From Candidatus Aenigmatarchaeota archaeon (GTDB taxonomy: Archaea > Aenigmatarchaeota > Aenigmatarchaeia > QMZP01), in contig JACQOD010000054.1 of the NCBI GenBank assembly GCA_016202725.1, forward strand, positions 1-14,978: a stretch of 14,978 bases of DNA, read 5' to 3'. How positions within the stretch are numbered: the first letter of the stretch is position 1; every line of letters begins with the position of its first letter. The position numbers and the translations under genes were made by a program. The notes beneath the pieces are model-generated. The model was given only the letters and a program-made list of their open reading frames with translations, was not told the origin of the DNA and did no database searches. Below, in pieces: positions 1-4,576 of this stretch.

Positions 1-1
1 G

Positions 2-226
2 GGCTTTGGGACATAACTGCCAATCGCCATCGGTTTTCAAAATCAGTATGCGTGGGCAACAAAAAACATGTATTCCCATGCCAAGAAGGATTATGATGTC
101 GTTTTTCAATTCACACTCTTCCACAGAAAGTGTCCCGCTCTGCAAAAAAGGGGGAAAATCATGAAACAGGGCCTATACGTGTTGAAAAACAAAATCGATG
201 CGTACCGCTGGTTTTGTCCCAAAGCC
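2..226. repeat. Possible MITE or IS remnant with inverted ends
   Basis: GGCTTTGGGACA at 2-13 is repeated as its exact reverse complement at 215-226 (12 of 12). The next 24 inner bases of the two arms also agree at about 14 positions, so the terminal similarity extends to roughly 36 bp. I see no convincing coding sequence between the ends. A small non-autonomous element fits the size and the ends. A target-site duplication cannot be tested because the left end touches the window edge, and I cannot name a family. Confidence 0.35.
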
Positions 227-241
227 GCCGTGCCGCATGAG

Positions 242-250
242 CTTTTATAG
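242..250 (+). promoter_or_regulatory. TATA box of the VapB-like/PIN operon
   Basis: CTTTTATAG is a good archaeal TATA element. Using the usual 22-26 nt to the start site, transcription would begin near 272, about 10 nt before the antitoxin ATG at 282. The leader would be very short. Confidence 0.5.
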
Positions 251-281
251 CATGGTGGCCAAATAGCTACTAAGTGCTCCT

Positions 282-509
282 ATGAGTGAAGTCGTCATAA
301 AGCTGCCGGAAATGAAAGTCGAGATAGAGAATGAAGTAAAAGAAGGGATAAGGGCCGTAGCCAAGGCCGAGGTGGCCAGAGGCATACTGCTTCAAAGAGC
401 AGGAAAGATGCTCTCCAAAAGCGAGTTGACCGAAGAGGACGCTCTCACGCTTGGTAAGGAATCCAAGAAAGGACGCGCTGAGGAACTACGCAGGAGAGGT
501 CTGTTGTAA
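282..509 (+). CDS. VapB-like antitoxin paired with a PIN toxin
   Basis: This is a 75-residue, charged, mostly helical protein lying directly upstream of a PIN-domain ribonuclease gene. Its TAA stop (507-509) abuts the toxin ATG (510), the tight coupling usual for type II toxin-antitoxin pairs. The N-terminus (VVIKLPEMKVEIENE) could form a short beta strand used for dimerisation and DNA binding. The rest (KAEVARGILLQRAGKMLSKS, then a KKGRAEELRRRG tail) could wrap around the toxin. Small archaeal antitoxins of this shape usually neutralise the partner nuclease and repress their own promoter. I recognise the arrangement better than the sequence family, so the role is inferred mainly from context. 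The TATA box at 242-250 supports this start. Confidence 0.7.
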   Translation: MSEVVIKLPEMKVEIENEVKEGIRAVAKAEVARGILLQRAGKMLSKSELTEEDALTLGKESKKGRAEELRRRGLL

Positions 510-902
510 ATGAAGCTCGTAGTCGATACCAACGTATTGTTCTCTTTCTTCGTCAAGTCATCAACGACGAGAGAGATGATTTCTGACTTCCGCACCTTCG
601 ACGAACTGAGGAAGCATTCCGCAACCATACGAAAGAAAGCCAAGATATCCGAAGCGGAGTTCGAGGAGATGCTCGAATATCTTCAAGCCTTCGTCGCTTC
701 CGTGTCGCTCGAGGTGTACGAAGACAAACTCAGGGAAGCGTCTGAAGTCTGTCCTGATCCCAACGACGTGGACTTCTTCGCGTTGGCGATCACCCTTGAT
801 TGCGACATATGGAGCAACGAGGAAAAGCTAAAGAAACAGACGCACGTCAACGTTTTCACTACCAAGGATTTGGTTAAAAGGTTCGGCTTCTACGCAAAGT
901 AG
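510..902 (+). CDS. vapC: PIN-domain ribonuclease toxin (VapC-like), possibly shortened
   Basis: This 130-residue protein has the PIN-domain hallmarks. The first acidic residue is D6 in MKLVVDTNVLFSFF. A conserved acidic position follows at E32 (DELRKH), then the motif CPDPNDVDFFALAITLDCD (81-99) carrying D86 and D88, and finally WSNEEKLKKQ (101-110). PIN toxins cleave RNA with metal ions held by these acidic residues and are silenced by the upstream antitoxin. A Shine-Dalgarno-like GAGGT (496-500) lies 9 nt before the ATG inside the antitoxin gene, as expected for an internal operon gene. Between TRE (20-22) and KH (35-36) the protein appears about 8 residues shorter than the relatives I remember. 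The segment usually resembling ELYSPEFAL is missing, so activity could be reduced. That comparison is from memory, not an alignment. Confidence 0.85.
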   Translation: MKLVVDTNVLFSFFVKSSTTREMISDFRTFDELRKHSATIRKKAKISEAEFEEMLEYLQAFVASVSLEVYEDKLREASEVCPDPNDVDFFALAITLDCDIWSNEEKLKKQTHVNVFTTKDLVKRFGFYAK

Positions 903-923
903 CTGAAATCTGGTGAGCCCTTT

Positions 924-950
924 GACCCGCGTAGCGTCAGTTGCCGGGTC
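924..950 (+). terminator. Hairpin after the PIN toxin gene
   Basis: GACCCG (924-929) pairs with CGGGTC (945-950) across a 15-nt loop and is followed by TTTCTC. It starts 21 nt after the toxin stop. Archaeal termination relies mainly on T-tracts and this one is weak, so the call is tentative. Confidence 0.25.
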
Positions 951-1062
951 TTTCTCGAAGGGGGGTTGGCAACCGCCGGCGTGCCTGATGTGGAACCAGA
1001 GATATGCTGCTTGGCTTAACCATATGTGTGTGGCTCGAACCTGCCTTATCTGTCGCAACGTT

Positions 1063-1079
1063 TCCTGTTTTTGACAGGA
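1063..1079. terminator. Hairpin between convergent genes
   Basis: TCCTGT (1063-1068) and ACAGGA (1074-1079) form a 6-bp stem around the T-rich loop TTTTG. It sits in the 281-bp spacer between the PIN toxin gene and the convergent winged-helix gene and could limit read-through. I see no RNA gene in this spacer. Confidence 0.25.
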
Positions 1080-1183
1080 CCGCCCCCAGCATGCATCGCC
1101 AATAAGCCTCCTCACCAGCTACACACACGCCGGGAAGGCTGGAGCCTGAACCCTCGGCGCCGAAGGACCCTCTCTCGGCACCC

Positions 1184-1864
1184 TCAGAGCTTGACCCAGG
1201 GCGACAGGGTGTCGAGGAGTTCCTGCTCGTCCTTGATGAGGGTGGGGAAGCTCCCCTCCGCGAGGAGGTGCTGGTAGTAGGCCAGGAGGTCCCGGTCGGG
1301 CAGGAGGGCCAGGAACGTATGCAGGATACGCTCCACCACCCGGGCCTTGTACTTCTGGGAGATGAGGGAGATGTTGGCGGTGAGGGCGAGGAGGAAGAGG
1401 TCGTGGAAGATGGCGTGGCCAGAGCGGATCAGGCCCTCGCCGGAGCGGTAGAGCATCTGGAGGCCCTGCGGGCCGAACAGGCGCTCGCGCTCGCGCTCGG
1501 CCCAGGGCTGGAGCAGGGGCCAGAAGCGCAGGACGAGCAGGCTCGGGGACCACTCCTTCTTCTCCAGGGGGTGGGTGGCTTGTATATAGGCAGGAATCCA
1601 TCCCATCTGTGCAGAAATAAACCTGCCTTCCTTTGCCATATGCCCGGTGTCCACCATCTCCTGGAGGAGGGTCTTGCCCAGGCCTGCCTCGCGGTGGTAG
1701 AGGTAGTTGGTGGTGATGCCCCAGCGCTCCTGGACCTTGTAGAGCGTGGTCCGCTTGGCTCCTGCGGCCGTCAGCCAGATCAGCCAGAAGTTCTTGTAGG
1801 CCCACGGTGCAGTCCGCACTGGTACGGGTGTCGGAGGCGCTCCCTCCGCAGCGGCAGGATCCAT
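1184..1864 (-). CDS. Predicted winged-helix DNA-binding protein
   Basis: This 226-residue protein has no family I can name with certainty. After a proline/alanine-rich N-terminus (1-20), residues about 24-82 look like a winged-helix fold. A first helix (KNFWLIWLTAAG) is followed by a TLYKVQERWGITTNYLYHRE region resembling a helix-turn-helix, and then LLQEMVDTGHMAKEGRFI as a possible wing. The remainder (100-226) is predicted to be helical and could bind a ligand or dimerise. The start is supported by a TATA box at 1886-1894, 22 nt upstream, giving a leaderless mRNA. The overlapping frames on both strands have improbable composition. A regulator of the neighbouring surface-protein genes is attractive but rests only on position. 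GLGKT at 62-66 is not a P-loop. Confidence 0.65.
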   Translation of the reverse strand: MDPAAAEGAPPTPVPVRTAPWAYKNFWLIWLTAAGAKRTTLYKVQERWGITTNYLYHREAGLGKTLLQEMVDTGHMAKEGRFISAQMGWIPAYIQATHPLEKKEWSPSLLVLRFWPLLQPWAERERERLFGPQGLQMLYRSGEGLIRSGHAIFHDLFLLALTANISLISQKYKARVVERILHTFLALLPDRDLLAYYQHLLAEGSFPTLIKDEQELLDTLSPWVKL

Positions 1865-1885
1865 GCTTTATTCTGGTAGCAGGGT

Positions 1886-1894
1886 CATATAAAG
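1886..1894 (-). promoter_or_regulatory. TATA box of the winged-helix gene
   Basis: Read on the minus strand this is CTTTATATG, ending 22 nt before the ATG at 1864. That spacing places the start site at the ATG itself, giving a leaderless transcript. Confidence 0.65.
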
Positions 1895-2017
1895 CCGTGC
1901 CGCCTCCAGAAGAAGGGGTTTTGGGTAGGGCGAAGGTACCAGGATGGGCCTGTTTCCAGGGATCGCGTCCTAGAAAAAGGGTGGGAAGGCCATCCTATTT
2001 TTTGCGTTCCCGCTGGC

Positions 2018-2031
2018 AAAATCGCGATTTT
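2018..2031. promoter_or_regulatory. 14-bp perfect palindrome, possible operator
   Basis: AAAATCGCGATTTT is a perfect palindrome lying about 125 bp upstream of the TATA box of the winged-helix gene. A dimeric regulator could bind it. The distance is long for direct repression. Confidence 0.3.
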
Positions 2032-2316
2032 TTAGCCCCCAAATCGGCCTCAGTCAAATTTCTTTCCGGCGGTCTGAAAAAGCGTGAAAAAAGAGGTATG
2101 AGCCTACAAAGCGGGCTGCAGAGACAGCGTGTTTGGCCTGCCGGGGGGCGGATTTAGGGCCAACGAGCCTTCTCCGGGCTCCGGGACTGGCTGGCGACCA
2201 GGACACGATCCCTCTTTCCGGGAACATCGGATGCCGCTCGCGAATGGGTCCGCCCCCTGTCCGCCGCCAGCGCGCACAGATGAGGGCCGCAGCGCGCGAC
2301 CAGAAAGGTAGGCAGG

Positions 2317-2335
2317 CAGGTTCCAAAGGAACCTG
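2317..2335. other. Perfect 8-bp hairpin with AAA loop
   Basis: CAGGTTCC (2317-2324) and GGAACCTG (2328-2335) are exact complements around a 3-nt loop. A 3-nt loop is small, so the site may be used as a DNA palindrome and not as RNA. Confidence 0.4.
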
Positions 2336-2371
2336 TGGCATGCGGGCTTCCTTGGAGGAAAATGGGGAGGG

Positions 2372-2419
2372 ATTGTTTCACGGATTGTTTCAGGCTGGGG
2401 GAGGGGGGGAATTGTTTCA
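2372..2419. repeat. Three ATTGTTTCA direct repeats
   Basis: ATTGTTTCA occurs at 2372-2380, 2384-2392 and 2411-2419, separated by short G-rich spacers. The first two are 12 bp apart start to start. On the minus strand, the sense of the flanking genes, the unit reads TGAAACAAT. Confidence 0.5.
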
Positions 2420-2442
2420 GGGAGCGGGAATCGGTAGGAAAG

Positions 2443-2498
2443 ATAACGGTGTTATAATACTCTAGACCATCAGAAGGGGGGGAGTATAACGCCGTTAT
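2443..2498. repeat. Pair of ATAAC-nnn-GTTAT palindromes
   Basis: ATAACGGTGTTAT (2443-2455) and ATAACGCCGTTAT (2486-2498) are each palindromic with a 3-nt centre, and the two also pair with each other to make a larger stem-loop. They lie 43 bp downstream of the secreted-protein stop at the nearest point. They could be protein-binding sites or a processed 3' hairpin. The same half-site recurs at 3534-3557 and 3686-3698. Confidence 0.5.
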
Positions 2499-2540
2499 GG
2501 ATGGCTCCTTGGGCGAGCGCTTGCTGGTGGCTTCCACACC

Positions 2541-3494
2541 CTACGACCCGGAGATCGTGAGCTTGCCGCCGGTCGTTGCCCCTGAAGGGATGCCCTGGGG
2601 GACCGAGGTGAAGAGCTCGAAGAACGACTCGTCGCCCGGGAAGAGGGTGGCGACGCGCAGGTAGCGGGAGTTGGTGCAGGCGTCGAAGTTGGGGTTGGTG
2701 CGCTTGTCGTACTTGTAGACGTAGATCTTGCTGCAGTTGAAGTAGGTGGCCACGCAGTACTCGTTGAGGGGGCCGGTGGTGATCCTGTGGAGGCCCCAGT
2801 CCTTGATGCCGGTCACGAAGGTGCCGGTGTGGATCGCGCCGACCGCGAAGTCGCGCGAGAGGCCGGAGGTGGAGTTCTCGGCATGGGCCTTGATCGAGAA
2901 CAGGGTACTGGTGGAGTTGCAGGCCGAGCCCACCGGCCCGCCGGTCCCGTCGTAGCCGGTCCCGTTCTCGACCTTCCAGAGGAAGGTGTTGGAGGCGTTC
3001 CTGTACCACCCCCTGCCAAACGTGCGGTTGGCGGGGTTGCCGGCGAGGTTGAGGTTCTCGCTCACCAGGTTATCGGAGAGGTTCCACTCCAGCCTGCCCA
3101 GGTGGGAGTAGTTGGTGCGGGACTCGTTGGTGATGAAGATGAAGCCGGTGGAGGCGTAGAACAGGGAGTTGCCGGAGTCGAGGGGACTGGCCCTCTCGAT
3201 ATCGGTCGTGTCCGGGAAGGCGTGGATGTTGGTGATGTTGGTGGAGCCGGTGTTGCGGATGGTGAAGTTGAGGGGGGCGTTATCAGCGCCAGGGTTGATG
3301 CCGGTGACCGTGTAGTTGGCGGGGATGATGGTGAGGTCGGCGAACGAGGAGATCGTGACGTTGACGGTCACGTTGGGCGAGGACTCCGCGAACGTGGCGG
3401 GCAGCATGCCGGTCGGGGAGAGGGAGAACGCGAGGGCCAGACCCAGGAGGAAAACGATCGCGACAAGCACGTGGCGAGCGGGCGCGAAAGCCAT
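2541..3494 (-). CDS. Small secreted, sequon-rich surface protein
   Basis: The 317-residue product starts with a signal peptide: a hydrophobic stretch (VLVAIVFLLGLALAF, 9-23) and likely cleavage near ATFA (33-36). The mature part is beta-rich and carries about 14 N-X-S/T sequons, roughly one per 23 residues, beginning with NVT at 41 and 45. Four cysteines (192, 247, 254, 273) could form disulfides. The end (FPGDESFFELFTSVPQGIPS, then GGKLTISGS) resembles the final strand pair of archaeal Ig-like surface domains. There is no C-terminal membrane segment, so it is either released, held by its N-terminus, or bound to other envelope proteins. A TATA box 24 nt upstream of the ATG sets the start. It diverges from the MinD-like operon across about 325 bp. 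The specific family is not recognised. Confidence 0.8.
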   Translation of the reverse strand: MAFAPARHVLVAIVFLLGLALAFSLSPTGMLPATFAESSPNVTVNVTISSFADLTIIPANYTVTGINPGADNAPLNFTIRNTGSTNITNIHAFPDTTDIERASPLDSGNSLFYASTGFIFITNESRTNYSHLGRLEWNLSDNLVSENLNLAGNPANRTFGRGWYRNASNTFLWKVENGTGYDGTGGPVGSACNSTSTLFSIKAHAENSTSGLSRDFAVGAIHTGTFVTGIKDWGLHRITTGPLNEYCVATYFNCSKIYVYKYDKRTNPNFDACTNSRYLRVATLFPGDESFFELFTSVPQGIPSGATTGGKLTISGS

Positions 3495-3517
3495 GTACTA
3501 GTGTATGGGTCTGCCGG

Positions 3518-3526
3518 TATATAAAG
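3518..3526 (-). promoter_or_regulatory. TATA box of the small secreted-protein gene
   Basis: On the minus strand this reads CTTTATATA, ending 24 nt before the ATG at 3494, which fits a leaderless or nearly leaderless transcript. Repeated GCGTTAT half-sites lie immediately upstream. Confidence 0.7.
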
Positions 3527-3533
3527 CTTCACG

Positions 3534-3557
3534 GCGTTATGGCGCGTTATAATAACG
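3534..3557. promoter_or_regulatory. Cluster of GCGTTAT/ATAACG half-sites
   Basis: GCGTTAT occurs at 3534-3540 and 3544-3550, exactly 10 bp (about one helical turn) apart. The second copy forms the 13-bp palindrome CGTTATAATAACG at 3545-3557. The cluster lies just upstream of the TATA/BRE region of the minus-strand secreted-protein gene, where archaeal activators often bind. The AT-rich centre could alternatively be a TATA element. Confidence 0.45.
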
Positions 3558-3685
3558 GCGCAATCCCGCAGGGTGCGCGCGCAGGAGGCATCCCCCCTGC
3601 GGTTTTTCGCATCGCGGCCCGGTCCCTACCCCTCCCCTGCGCGCTGCGTGCACCGCCTCCGCCCGCTGGCGGGACCGCATGACGT

Positions 3686-3698
3686 CGTTATTATAACG
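3686..3698. promoter_or_regulatory. 13-bp palindrome CGTTATTATAACG
   Basis: This is a perfect palindrome with a single central base and the same half-sites as 3545-3557, 141 bp away. It sits between the divergent secreted-protein gene and the MinD-like operon, so one factor could serve both directions. Its centre might also act as a weak TATA element. Confidence 0.45.
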
Positions 3699-3776
3699 GG
3701 GGCATGGCGCAGGATCCTCCCGCGGCAGGGCGGGAGCAGCGGCTGCGCGCGCGCAGCGGCCTGACGCCGTGCGGGA

Positions 3777-3788
3777 AATGATTAATAG
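3777..3788 (+). promoter_or_regulatory. Weak TATA-like element of the MinD operon
   Basis: AATGATTAATAG is the only AT-rich stretch close to the start. It predicts a start site near 3810, about 11 nt before ATG 3821 and downstream of the possible GTG at 3803. This favours the ATG as the true start. Confidence 0.35.
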
Positions 3789-3820
3789 GACGCGTTCCCA
3801 TAGTGTACACAGGGACGTCC

Positions 3821-4576
3821 ATGGGGAGGAAGATCGGCATCGTGTCGGCCAAGGGCGGGGTGGGCAAGACCGTCCTCACCGTCAACCTCGCTGCGGCCTT
3901 GTCGGCAGCGGCCAAGGACGTCGTGGCGCTGGACGCCGACGTCAAGCTCTCCGGCCTCGCCCTGCAGCTGGGCATGCACGCCTTCCCCTCCTCGCTCGCG
4001 GACGTGCTCAGGGGGGCCTCGGTGCTGGAGTCATTATATATTCACCAGACCGGCCTGCGGGTCATCCCCGCCCCCCTGGCAGCCGACAAGCCAGCCAACC
4101 TCGCCAAGCTCCGGAAGGTCCTGCAGGACCCTGCCCTCGCCGACAGCCTGGTGCTCGTGGACTGCCCTCCGGGCCTGGAGCAGAACGCGGTGCAAGTCCT
4201 CCGCGCGTGCCCCGAGGTGATCGCGGTCGCCACCCCCGACATCCCTGCAGTCGCAGAAGTCCTGAAGGTCATCGCCCTCGCCGAGCAGCACCGGGTCAAG
4301 GTGGCCGGCCTCATTGTCAACCGCTACCGGAAGGGCAGGCACGTCCTGCCCATCCAGGACATCGCCGCGACCTGCGAGCTCCCGGTCCTGGGCGTGGTCC
4401 CGGAGGACGAGGCCATCGCGCGCAGCCTGTACCTCCTCAAGCCGGCGGTGCTGGCCGAGCCCTACGCCCCGGCCTCGCTGGCCTGCCGGCAGATCGCCCA
4501 CCAGCTCATCGGCGAGCGCTACCGCCCGCCGAGCTACCTGCGCATCCGGAGGGCCGTGGGAGGGTGGCGACGGTGA
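3821..4576 (+). CDS. MinD/ParA-family P-loop ATPase
   Basis: This 251-residue ATPase has the deviant Walker A KGGVGKT (11-17, with the signature Lys11), the Walker A' region ALDADVKLSGLALQLG (36-51, with Asp38 and Asp40), Walker B LVLVDCPPG (110-118), and the late motifs LIVNRYRKG and GVVPEDEAI (about 164-199). MinD/ParA proteins dimerise with ATP on membranes or DNA and position other cell components. The C-terminus, SYLRIRRAVGGWRR (238-251), alternates hydrophobic and basic residues and could be a membrane-targeting helix like MinD's. ATG 3821 is preferred over GTG 3803 because the only TATA-like element would start transcription near 3810. The stop overlaps the next gene's GTG, so the two are probably translationally coupled. 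Whether it is a cell-division MinD or a locus-specific positioning ATPase cannot be told from sequence alone. Confidence 0.9.
   Translation: MGRKIGIVSAKGGVGKTVLTVNLAAALSAAAKDVVALDADVKLSGLALQLGMHAFPSSLADVLRGASVLESLYIHQTGLRVIPAPLAADKPANLAKLRKVLQDPALADSLVLVDCPPGLEQNAVQVLRACPEVIAVATPDIPAVAEVLKVIALAEQHRVKVAGLIVNRYRKGRHVLPIQDIAATCELPVLGVVPEDEAIARSLYLLKPAVLAEPYAPASLACRQIAHQLIGERYRPPSYLRIRRAVGGWRR
4558..4564 (+). promoter_or_regulatory. Shine-Dalgarno motif of the coupled membrane protein
   Basis: GGGAGGG lies 8-9 nt before GTG 4573, inside the 3' end of the MinD-like gene. It supports the GTG start that overlaps the upstream TGA. Confidence 0.5.

Larger units (their letters stand above)
1895..2540. 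other. 646-bp stretch without a convincing gene
   Basis: The short reading frames here lack promoters and have unlikely composition. The stretch holds a 14-bp palindrome, a perfect hairpin, three ATTGTTTCA repeats and an inverted repeat, listed separately. A long-range 9-bp pairing is also possible between GGGGGCGGA (near 2143) and TCCGCCCCC (near 2250). I searched by eye for tRNA, SRP RNA and RNase P hallmarks and saw none, but a lineage-specific structured RNA cannot be excluded. T-runs on the minus strand at about 2075-2097 could terminate transcription from the secreted-protein gene. Confidence 0.5.

Noticed and set aside
68..250. 60-codon plus-strand frame
   Set aside because: It lies within the inverted-repeat element, has no promoter, and no recognisable domain.
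1032..1041. GGTTCGAGCC on the minus strand, like a tRNA T-arm
   Set aside because: The flanks do not form a 5-bp T-stem and no acceptor or anticodon arm can be folded around it.
1667..1681. GLGKT in the winged-helix protein as a P-loop
   Set aside because: The first glycine of GxxxxGK[ST] is missing and no Walker B or other nucleotide-binding motif follows.
3769..4572. Upstream extension of the membrane-protein frame to 3769
   Set aside because: It overlaps the well-supported MinD-like gene in another frame and has the arginine/glycine/proline-rich composition of a GC-rich shadow frame.
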